This document shows, piece by piece, positions 56,185 to 63,052 of a DNA stretch of 64,000 nucleotides; positions within the stretch are counted from its first letter, which is position 1, and every line of letters starts with the position of its first letter. The notes under the pieces were generated by a model. The model was not told the DNA's origin, did no database searches, and saw nothing but the letters and a program-made list of their open reading frames with translations. Source of the stretch: an uncultured Agathobacter sp. (GTDB lineage: Bacteria; Bacillota; Clostridia; Lachnospirales; Lachnospiraceae); assembly GCA_910587655.1 (NCBI GenBank), contig CAJUND010000004.1, forward strand, positions 47,937-111,936. The letters are read 5' to 3'. The position numbers and the translations under genes were made by a program.

Positions 56185-57647
56185 CCGGCGTCCGGGCCAT
56201 ATCCCCGGGGGATACGGCAGCCGTCAAAACACGCCGCCACAATATCCATCACCCTGTCCTGTTCCTCTTCCGTCATCTTAATGTCAGACGGCAGGCACAC
56301 GCACTGCGAAAACAGCCGTGCGCCATAATCCGGACGTTCCAGCATGCTGTCATAAAATTCATCATGTATCCTCCTGCAGCCATGAAATCTACCGGCAGAT
56401 GTACGACAGTTTCCAGGATCGTACATCAAAGATGTACGACAGTTTCCGGGGTCGTACATCGGAGATGTACGACAAGTCACAAAAGCATGGTTCCTGAACA
56501 CCGGCTGCAGGTGCATCGGCTTCCAGAACGGACGCCCCTCCGCGCCGAATGCTTCCAGCGCATCCAGGATTTCCATGGGGCAGGTCCTGCCGTGGACGCT
56601 TTTATAGGTGTATGTTTCATCCGCCAGCGTCATCATGTGCAGGCTGTTTTCATCCAGCCTCATGCAGGAAAGCCAGTAGTTCGGCTCCGTGGTACCGGCG
56701 TCATACGGGTTCATTTCAGCCCACAGCCCTTCAAGCCTTTCCCCATACCTCTCATAAATGCGCTTCTTTGCCGCGATATGCTCATCCAGGTGCTTCCACT
56801 GTCCCAGCACGATTCCCGCAATGACGTTGCTCATCCGGTAGTTGTACCCAATTTCCTCATGCTGGTACCACGGTGCACGCTCGCGGCTCTGTGTTGCCCA
56901 CTTCCTTGCCTTTTCGGCACTGTAACGGTCGTTTACAAGAAGCATCCCGCCAGAGCTTCCGGTAATAATCTTGTTCCCGTTGAAACTTATGACACCGTAA
57001 TCCCCGAAGCTTCCGGTCTGCCTTCCCCTGTATGCTGCGCCGAGGCTTTCCGCGGCGTCCTCAATTAAGAGTGCGCCGTGTTTTTCGCAGACCTGCTTTA
57101 TCCGGTCAATCTCCCCCGGAAACCCGTACAGATGCGCAAACACCACCAGCTTTACATCAGGATACAGTTCAAACGCATGCTCCAGCACGTCAGGGTCCAT
57201 GTTCCAGTCGTCCCCCGTGTCAATAAAAACCGGCTCCCCGCCCTCGTAGACAACGGGGTTTACGGTTGCGGCAAAGGTGGCGTCCGAACAGAACACCCTC
57301 TTCCCGTAAAGGCACCCGCCCGTTCCCAGCCCCTGTGGCGTCATAATTCCGCTGCTGCTTCCGTAAAGGCGTTCCGCTGCAAGCTTCACGGCAAGGTGCA
57401 GCGCGGCTGTCCCGCACGAGACGGCAACGGCATGTTTCACGCCGGTGTATTCCGCCGCTGTCTGTTCGAGTTCGTCTATGTTTTCCCCGGCGGTGGACAT
57501 CCAGTTGGTTTCATATGCACGCTTTACATACTCCATTTCCTCGCCGTGCATTGTCGGGGACGACAGCCAGATTTTCTTTTCAAATTTTTCGATTCCCTGG
57601 AAACGCGGTTCGTTTCTCATGCATTCCGCTGCCGTTTCTGTCAGCAC
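56181..57647 (-). CDS. PLP-dependent sugar aminotransferase (DegT/DnrJ/EryC1/StrS, PglE-like)
   Basis: Aminates a 4-keto nucleotide sugar. The fold has LSSPTMHGEEMEYVKRAYETNW, VSCGTAALHLAV, DAAESLGAAYRGRQTG and the PLP lysine in SFNGNKIITGSSGG. I place the start at GTG 57647, where AGGAGG lies 5 bases upstream. The frame runs on to an ATG at 57713, but that ATG has no Shine-Dalgarno site and abuts the recombination site. Near the C-terminus a two-copy 11-residue repeat (CRTSPMYDPGN, CRTSLMYDPGN) interrupts the family sequence, encoded by palindromic DNA. It is the first gene of the polysaccharide operon. Confidence 0.9.
   Translation of the reverse strand: MLTETAAECMRNEPRFQGIEKFEKKIWLSSPTMHGEEMEYVKRAYETNWMSTAGENIDELEQTAAEYTGVKHAVAVSCGTAALHLAVKLAAERLYGSSSGIMTPQGLGTGGCLYGKRVFCSDATFAATVNPVVYEGGEPVFIDTGDDWNMDPDVLEHAFELYPDVKLVVFAHLYGFPGEIDRIKQVCEKHGALLIEDAAESLGAAYRGRQTGSFGDYGVISFNGNKIITGSSGGMLLVNDRYSAEKARKWATQSRERAPWYQHEEIGYNYRMSNVIAGIVLGQWKHLDEHIAAKKRIYERYGERLEGLWAEMNPYDAGTTEPNYWLSCMRLDENSLHMMTLADETYTYKSVHGRTCPMEILDALEAFGAEGRPFWKPMHLQPVFRNHAFVTCRTSPMYDPGNCRTSLMYDPGNCRTSAGRFHGCRRIHDEFYDSMLERPDYGARLFSQCVCLPSDIKMTEEEQDRVMDIVAACFDGCRIPRGYGPDAG
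56401..56473. repeat. In-frame palindromic tandem repeat inside the aminotransferase gene
   Basis: Two 33-bp units (56401-56433 and 56434-56466) plus the first 7 bases of a third. Each junction forms a hairpin: TCGTACATC-AAA-GATGTACGA (56419-56439) and GTCGTACATC-GGA-GATGTACGAC (56451-56473, perfect 10-bp arms). It is absent from the typical PglE sequence pattern. Confidence 0.85.
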
Positions 57648-57716
57648 TGTTTCCTCCTGCTTTCCTGTTGCTGAAATATTCACTGGGCAGTTTTCAGCGT
57701 TTAACTTTTTCATTCA

Positions 57717-57942
57717 TTTCGCAGAATACATAGTTCTGCGAAAAATTCCCGTTAAATTTTCCATAAACAAAGAGGGATTCCAAAAAGATTTCAGAGCACT
57801 TGTGACGTAACATGCAGTTTTCTGACGTGAACTGGGCAGAAATTCCGGTGACCTGTAAAATTTTAAAGAAATTGGATAAATAACTTGATTTTTTCACCTG
57901 AATTGAGTACAATATTTTCGCAGAACTATGTATTCTGCGAAA
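57717..57942. mobile_element. Invertible promoter element bounded by 28-bp inverted repeats
   Basis: The left site 57717-57744 and right site 57915-57942 are exact reverse complements. Each is itself an inverted pair of 10-bp arms (TTTCGCAGAA and TTCTGCGAAA) around a 7-bp asymmetric core (TACATAG on the left, CTATGTA on the right). This is the layout of a tyrosine-recombinase crossover site. They bracket 170 bp without genes but with one good promoter. The inverted orientation predicts inversion rather than excision. The left site lies 70 bp before the first codon of the polysaccharide operon. The whole gap 57648-58047 holds this element and a terminator, and nothing else I can support. Confidence 0.85.
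57885..57913 (+). promoter_or_regulatory. Sigma-A promoter inside the invertible segment, facing away from the operon
   Basis: TTGATT at 57885-57890, 17-bp spacer, TACAAT at 57908-57913. The start site would fall in the right recombination site. After inversion the same promoter would read left into the polysaccharide operon, leaving a leader of about 85 nt before GTG 57647. Confidence 0.8.
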
Positions 57943-57975
57943 AATATTTTGGATATTTACAAACAATTCAGGTGA
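57894..57975. repeat. 12-bp inverted repeat flanking the right recombination site
   Basis: TCACCTGAATTG at 57894-57905 and its exact complement at 57964-57975. One copy lies inside the invertible segment (within the promoter spacer), the other outside. It may be an accessory recombinase or regulator site. Confidence 0.55.
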
Positions 57976-57993
57976 TTTAAGATAAATATTCAG

Positions 57994-58033
57994 AAAACCA
58001 GCGTCTGACTTTAAATTTCAGACCCTGGTTTTT
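57994..58033. terminator. Bidirectional terminator between the invertible element and the recombinase gene
   Basis: 15-bp arms at 57994-58008 and 58018-58032 with one mismatch and a 9-nt loop, followed by T residues on the plus strand and preceded by A residues. It ends the recombinase transcript and catches transcripts from the OFF-oriented promoter. Confidence 0.85.
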
Positions 58034-58047
58034 TGATTTTCCCCCGG

Positions 58048-58968
58048 CTACAGCAGCATCAGTTTATTCATCTGGCTCTGCTTGTATTCAAAGGATGAGT
58101 GAAAATAATATTTCATTGTAACCTGGATATCAGAATGTCCCAGCACCTCACTTAAGGTTTTCATATCCCACCCCAGATTCATACAGCGCGTGGCAAAGGT
58201 ATGTCTGAGACAGTGAAAATTCAGATACGGAATCTCCGCCCTGTCCAGCATTCTCCTATAGGAATACTGCAGACGCCGCGGATCCAGCGGCTTAACCGGA
58301 CTGCCTGAAAAAATAAAACCATCCTCCCGTATCCCGTTACGGTAAGGCCTGGCATAATTTAACAGAAAATCCGGAACAGGAATCAGACGGAACGACGAGC
58401 TGCTTTTCGGCGGCAGAATCTGCAGGCTGGTAACGGGTGCTTCCTCCGACCATATCTTGACCCGCTGAACCGTTTTCGATATACGCAGCGATGCATGTTC
58501 AAAATCAATGTCACTCCATTTTAACGCGCACAGCTCCCCAATCCGAAGCCCCGTATACAGTGCAAAAAGTACTGGAGACGGTACATTTTCCCGGTTCTCC
58601 AGTACATAATTTTCCAGCTGGCGCTGGCTGTCTTCCGAAAAAGTCCTTACCACACGGGAGTCTTTTTTCAGGGAAGGCCTGACATAAAGCAGTTTCTTTG
58701 TATGCTGTTTATGATATGCGTAAGAAAGGGTGTTATTCAGTACCATAATGATGATACGCCGGCTGCCGTTTGACAGGCCGGAAGAAAGATTTCCGATATA
58801 GGAATTTAAAAGCTCCTGCGTGACATCACCGATTTTCATGCCCAAAAAGCAGGGAAGAATGTGTAACCGGATACACTGTTCGTATTTTGAATAGCTGGAT
58901 GCCGATAACCGGAACCGGCTTTCCTCCAGCCACTCCATTGCAATGGTTTCAAATAAGTTGTTTGTCAT
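58048..58968 (-). CDS. Tyrosine recombinase, probable promoter invertase
   Basis: A 306-residue site-specific recombinase from ATG 58968 (AAGGAGG 8 bases upstream). The N-terminal SAM-like DNA-binding domain (residues about 5-90) precedes a catalytic domain with the full active site: Arg142 in TGLRIGELCALKW, Lys165 in LRISK, His252 and Arg255 in HCLRHTFATRC, His278 in LGHSD, and Tyr287 in TMKYYFH. It lies 106 bp from the right inverted site. No excisionase, phage gene or att-flanked island is visible, so I infer a resident invertase rather than a phage integrase. A small palindrome precedes it. Confidence 0.9.
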   Translation of the reverse strand: MTNNLFETIAMEWLEESRFRLSASSYSKYEQCIRLHILPCFLGMKIGDVTQELLNSYIGNLSSGLSNGSRRIIIMVLNNTLSYAYHKQHTKKLLYVRPSLKKDSRVVRTFSEDSQRQLENYVLENRENVPSPVLFALYTGLRIGELCALKWSDIDFEHASLRISKTVQRVKIWSEEAPVTSLQILPPKSSSSFRLIPVPDFLLNYARPYRNGIREDGFIFSGSPVKPLDPRRLQYSYRRMLDRAEIPYLNFHCLRHTFATRCMNLGWDMKTLSEVLGHSDIQVTMKYYFHSSFEYKQSQMNKLMLL

Positions 58969-59001
58969 CTTTTGTGCCTCCTTCAATATCAATCGAATGT
59001 C

Positions 59002-59024
59002 TTTCGGGACAGTCCCTCCCGAAA
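59002..59024 (-). promoter_or_regulatory. Palindrome upstream of the recombinase gene
   Basis: TTTCGGGA and TCCCGAAA arms (59002-59009, 59017-59024) around 7 nt, about 35 bp before the ATG. Either an operator or a 5' leader hairpin. Confidence 0.55.
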
Positions 59025-59091
59025 ACACGGTTCATACTGAAGAAAAAATGACAACATCCAGTTTCAGGTTTTATCATAATCCTGCAATAAC

Positions 59092-60066
59092 TCACCCTGA
59101 ATATTTTACAATGAAAAGCTCCACTGCCATCTGGTCGTCCATATGTCCGGTTTTGACAGCTGTTTCATACTCCACCCCGTCGCGGACCGCCTGCTTTAAC
59201 TGCTCCAGGGAAAATGCACGGCACTGTGCCTGGTATTTGCCGACCGCCCATTCCGGGCATCCTGCCTTTGATGCAATATCCTTCCTTCCAAACCCCTGGT
59301 TTGTCATTGCCTGTACGACAAGCAGCCGTTTAAACTGGCTGGAAATCAGGTACATAATGCGCATCGGCGCTTCCCGTAATGCCAGAAGGTCATAATAAAG
59401 TTCCAGCGCCCGCTTCTGCTTATGCATTGCCACGGCATCCACCATATCAAAAATCCGGTTTTCCGTCCGTTCCGTGGTAACAGCCTCCACATCGGCGGCT
59501 TCAATACTTTCTTTATCCAGCGTATAACAGATCAGCTTTTCCAGTTCCCGGTCAATATTTTCCATATCATTTCCGGTCTTCTGGATAAAAAGCGCATAGG
59601 CGTCCCTGGTAATCTGCTTTCCGTTTTTTTTCAGCCGCCCATTAATCCACCGCAGCAGAATGTCATCCTTCTGCCTTGCAAACTCCACCACGCTTCCGGC
59701 TTTTTTGACTTCCTTGTACATTTTTGTCTTCCGGTCAACTTCCTTTTCCACAAAAACAAAATACGTCATTTCCGGTACAGACGCCATATAATCCGCAAGC
59801 TCCTCAGCGCCCTTTTTAAACAGACCGCTGTCCTCTATTAGAATCAGTCTGCGCTCCGCAAAAAAAGGCAGTGTCTCTGCGAGGTCCACAATCTCCTTCT
59901 GGCTGATGTCCGAACCGGAAAAAATACCAAGATTCATGGTGTCATCCCCTGCAATGGCCTGCTTTAACCGGTCCCTGTACTGGCGGATTAAATACTGCTC
60001 CTCCCCGTACAGAAGATATACGTGTTTAAACTGTCCTGTTTTAATGTCCTGGTCAATTGTTTTCAC
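59092..60066 (-). CDS. holA: DNA polymerase III delta subunit
   Basis: Clamp-loader subunit. The 324-residue product begins MKTIDQDIKTGQFKHVYLLYGEEQYLIRQYRDRL and has the AAA+-like and C-terminal collar domains (YLISSQFKRLLVVQAM, KAGCPEWAVGKYQAQCRAFS), with no Walker motif, as expected for delta. The start is GTG at 60066, with AAGGAG 8 bases upstream. In Bacillus holA lies between comEC and rpsT; here a hicAB pair separates it from comEC, and 19 kb separate it from rpsT. Confidence 0.95.
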   Translation of the reverse strand: MKTIDQDIKTGQFKHVYLLYGEEQYLIRQYRDRLKQAIAGDDTMNLGIFSGSDISQKEIVDLAETLPFFAERRLILIEDSGLFKKGAEELADYMASVPEMTYFVFVEKEVDRKTKMYKEVKKAGSVVEFARQKDDILLRWINGRLKKNGKQITRDAYALFIQKTGNDMENIDRELEKLICYTLDKESIEAADVEAVTTERTENRIFDMVDAVAMHKQKRALELYYDLLALREAPMRIMYLISSQFKRLLVVQAMTNQGFGRKDIASKAGCPEWAVGKYQAQCRAFSLEQLKQAVRDGVEYETAVKTGHMDDQMAVELFIVKYSG

Positions 60067-60081
60067 GAAATTTACTCCTTA

Positions 60082-60339
60082 TCATCCCTGAAAAGAGGAA
60101 TTCATTCTAATCCGAAACGTTTCATTCCACTCTTTGCATGGTGTTTTTCCGACTTCCTGGCAGAATTCCAGATAGTCATCCACCGCCATATGAAACTGCT
60201 GTTCCAGTTCTTCGGCAGTTTCAGCAGAAAAGTCCACAAAATCATCAATTCCCCTGAGTATCCCCCGTAGTTTTTTTGACTTCATATCACAGGTTACATT
60301 TGCATAATACCCTTTATACTCCATAGGCTTATTCTTCAT
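60082..60339 (-). CDS. HicB-like antitoxin lacking the DNA-binding end
   Basis: An 85-residue HicB-fold protein (YKGYYANVTCDMKSKKLRGILRGIDDFVDFSAETAEELEQQFHMAVDDYLEFCQEVGKTP). It reaches WNETFRIRM, where the ribbon-helix-helix of other HicB proteins begins, and then stops after five more residues. The HicA-binding half is complete, so neutralisation may persist, but autorepression should be lost. The ATG overlaps the hicA stop (TGATG), and the HicB stop lies only 15 bp before holA. Confidence 0.82.
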   Translation of the reverse strand: MKNKPMEYKGYYANVTCDMKSKKLRGILRGIDDFVDFSAETAEELEQQFHMAVDDYLEFCQEVGKTPCKEWNETFRIRMNSSFQG

Positions 60340-60596
60340 CACAATTCCCCCATTCCAATCAGTCTGCTGACAATGTCCTTTACCGCTCCCTGCTCCATAA
60401 TATTCCCCTGGTGTGATTTATGAAACATAATAATAGTCTGGTCTGATTCTCTGTAAAATTTTACTCTTGAACCGGATGTCTTTCCTTTATTGTACTCACA
60501 AAATCCCATTTTACCCAACAGATATTTCATCTCTGTATATGTATAATCTGCTGGAATTTCGAGGATTCTCTTTTTTGCCTTCTCAAATTTACTCAT
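60339..60596 (-). CDS. HicA-family toxin, second locus
   Basis: An 85-residue HicA toxin: MKYLLGKMGFCEYNKGKTSGSRVKFYRES, then the catalytic His in IIMFHKSHQGN. It is only distantly similar to the HicA at 29058, so the two loci are not a recent duplication. Inserted between comEC and holA, both on the same strand. Confidence 0.86.
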   Translation of the reverse strand: MSKFEKAKKRILEIPADYTYTEMKYLLGKMGFCEYNKGKTSGSRVKFYRESDQTIIMFHKSHQGNIMEQGAVKDIVSRLIGMGEL

Positions 60597-60649
60597 ATAG
60601 TTCCTTCCAGAAAGTGTATCAGACTATATGCTAATTACACTCTATCGTT

Positions 60650-63052
60650 TTATTTTACTCTTGTCAATCCATCCCCCCGTTTTTTTATCTTCACCTGCCC
60701 GTCCCCCGCCGTACAGTAAAACACACTTCCGCTTCCCCTGATGCGTTCCACCGCCTCCTTTGACGGATGCCCGTAACGGTTCTTTTTACCGGCGGATGCA
60801 ACCGTAATTTTGGGACAGAGGGCTTCCAGCAGAGCCGCACTGTTGGAATAACGGGAACCATGGTGGTCTGCCTTAAAAAGACTGACCGCAGAGCATACGC
60901 CGGATGCCAGAAGCTTCTGTTCCGTTTCCTCCGATATATCCCCTCCGAAAAAAGCCAGGACACCGTTGTCCGCAAACTCAAGCACCAGACAGCGGTCGTT
61001 GATTTCCGCTTCTTCATCCTCATCCGGATACAGGCAGCGGACTTTCGCCTGCTTAATATGTAAAACATTTCCTGCGGACAGATAAAGTATCCGGGTGCCT
61101 TTTTCTTCTGCAAGCCTGCACAGCTCCTTCGTTTTTTCTTCCTTTTCCGATGCCTTGGCAAACACAAGGTTCTCAATACGGTATCCTTCCGAAATCGCTT
61201 CCTCCAGCCCCGAAATATGGTCGGCATCCGTATGGCTTACAAACCAGTAGGAAATCTTTTCTGTACCGCGGGATTTTAAAAACGGAAGTATCCGGTACTT
61301 TCCCACCTTTCCTGTATCCGTACTGCCGCCGTCAATAAAAAGGGAAATACCGTCAGACGTACAGATATAAATCCCGTCCCCCTGCCCCACATTCAGCACA
61401 TCCATTTCAAACTCCCGTTTTTCCGGGAAAAATAAGACAGAAAGCAGAAAACATACCGCTGCCGCAGGAACAAGCTTCCATCTTATATTTTTCCGGCGGC
61501 TGCCAGTTTCATCCTGTGCCTTACCGGATTTCCTGTCCCCCTCTTCCAGGGCTGTCCGTTCTGCTGCCGCCGTCCTCCTCCACATCACATAAAGCAGACA
61601 TACAAGCAGCAGGTAATAAGCCGCAATCCTCCATGCGGCAGGTCTTCCACAGATATACACAGCTTTCGGAAGGGAAAGGGAGCACCTGCAGAGCAGCCCG
61701 TAAATCTGTAAAATCCATCCGCATGGAAGCAACAGCAGCTTTCCCAGTTTCTGCACCAGTAATCCCGCCGCCGCGCCTGAAACCGCAAATATAAGAAGCC
61801 AGTTCACCAGTGCCAGCACAAATATATTAAGAAGCATGGCATAGACCGGAACCTCATAATAGCTGTACGCGACAAGGGGCAGCGTAAACAGCTGGATGCC
61901 AAAGCTGATTCCCATTCCCTCCTTCTGCCCGTGGATCAGCTTTTCCAGCCCCTTTCTTTTTTCTATCCCCGTACTGCCATTACACAGGTTCCTGTACCTG
62001 TTAATTATGCTTCCGCCGACTCCCACCCCAAGCACTGCTGCCGCAGAAAACAAAAATCCCGTATATCCGGTGAGAAACGGATTTTCCCATAACAGAAACA
62101 TCACCACAGCCCCCAGCGCGCTGAGCAGGTCATATCCATGCCCGGTAACATCCGCCAGAAGATAAACCAGAAGCATTCCCGTGGCTCGTCCTGCAGACAC
62201 ACTGTTTCCCGTCATAACAGTATAGGAAACCATAAACGCCGCAGTAACAGCCGCTGCCGCCGGACGGGAAATTCCCAGGCGGCGGAGAAGCCTGTACACC
62301 CCCATGCCAAGCAGTGATACATGCAGTCCGGAAATAGCCAGAATATGGGCAATGCCTGCCCGCTGGTACAAAGTTTTCGTGTCAGAATCCAGACCGCTTT
62401 TTTCTCCAAGCAGCATGGCAGAAAGAATACCGTCATGATCCGCGGCATCCAGCACATCCTGCAGGCGTTTCCTGATATCCGAAAGCCGCTGTTTGTACGC
62501 ATTCCCCGTTCCAAATACCCGCTTCACCTGTTCCACCCGCAGTCCGAAATCAATTTTCTGGCTCTGGTAAAAACTTCTGGAGTCAAAATTCCCTTCATTT
62601 GCCGCCTCTTCAAAATATGAGATTTTTCCATTTAATACAAGGATTTGTCCGATGGAATAATCATCGGAAGAAACATATGCAATCACGTCATTGCATGGCA
62701 CATGTTTATTTGACAGACTGACGGTACAGTCCGTAAGAAAATAATAAAAACACCGGGGTTTTTGTTCCACCCGTTCCACTTTTCCGGCAAGCGTTACTTT
62801 TCTGCCGTCATCAAGTTCCTTAAGGCTGTTCTCCCGAAATGCACATTCCCGTCTGGTATGCAAAAAACCAAGCACAAACAGCAGGGGAAGCACAGCGGCA
62901 GTCACTGCCCTCCCTGGCTTTTCCCCTTTCCAGGGCGCTGCATACAGATACAGCAGCGCCGCAAAAACAGCTGTCCATTTATTACCGGTAAGCGCACAGA
63001 GAATACCCGAAAGGAACATACACATAAATAACATATATGGTCTGTTTCTCAC
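60650..63052 (-). CDS. comEC: DNA internalization protein ComEC/Rec2
   Basis: An 800-residue membrane channel for uptake of single-stranded DNA. N-terminal helices and DUF4131-like beta domain (residues 1-180) precede the competence domain with LLGEKSGLDSDTKTLYQRAGIAHILAISGLHVSLLG. A metallo-beta-lactamase-like domain follows from about 545 (DVLNVGQGDGIYI, FVSHTDADHISGLEEA, FKADHHGSRYSN). All domains are intact, so DNA uptake is conceivable, although com pilus genes are not in this window. It overlaps the upstream lipoprotein gene by 4 bp. Confidence 0.95.
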   Translation of the reverse strand: MRNRPYMLFMCMFLSGILCALTGNKWTAVFAALLYLYAAPWKGEKPGRAVTAAVLPLLFVLGFLHTRRECAFRENSLKELDDGRKVTLAGKVERVEQKPRCFYYFLTDCTVSLSNKHVPCNDVIAYVSSDDYSIGQILVLNGKISYFEEAANEGNFDSRSFYQSQKIDFGLRVEQVKRVFGTGNAYKQRLSDIRKRLQDVLDAADHDGILSAMLLGEKSGLDSDTKTLYQRAGIAHILAISGLHVSLLGMGVYRLLRRLGISRPAAAAVTAAFMVSYTVMTGNSVSAGRATGMLLVYLLADVTGHGYDLLSALGAVVMFLLWENPFLTGYTGFLFSAAAVLGVGVGGSIINRYRNLCNGSTGIEKRKGLEKLIHGQKEGMGISFGIQLFTLPLVAYSYYEVPVYAMLLNIFVLALVNWLLIFAVSGAAAGLLVQKLGKLLLLPCGWILQIYGLLCRCSLSLPKAVYICGRPAAWRIAAYYLLLVCLLYVMWRRTAAAERTALEEGDRKSGKAQDETGSRRKNIRWKLVPAAAVCFLLSVLFFPEKREFEMDVLNVGQGDGIYICTSDGISLFIDGGSTDTGKVGKYRILPFLKSRGTEKISYWFVSHTDADHISGLEEAISEGYRIENLVFAKASEKEEKTKELCRLAEEKGTRILYLSAGNVLHIKQAKVRCLYPDEDEEAEINDRCLVLEFADNGVLAFFGGDISEETEQKLLASGVCSAVSLFKADHHGSRYSNSAALLEALCPKITVASAGKKNRYGHPSKEAVERIRGSGSVFYCTAGDGQVKIKKRGDGLTRVK

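Noticed and set aside
57648..57713. N-terminal extension of the aminotransferase from ATG 57713
   Set aside because: No Shine-Dalgarno site, and the ATG touches the recombination site. A GTG at 57647 has AGGAGG 5 bases upstream and precedes the conserved family sequence.
57745..57790. A promoter inside the invertible segment facing the operon in the present orientation
   Set aside because: The best match (TTGGAA, 17-bp spacer, AAAATT) keeps only half of the -10 consensus; too weak to list.
57694..57966. A 90-residue minus-strand ORF crossing the invertible element
   Set aside because: It runs through both recombination sites and the first codons of the operon in another frame, has no ribosome binding site, and would be destroyed by inversion. 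Low-complexity residues suggest chance.
58048..58968. Phage or conjugative-element integrase
   Set aside because: No phage, excisionase, relaxase or direct-repeat att sites are visible, while matched inverted sites lie immediately adjacent. An invertase role fits better, though it is not proven.
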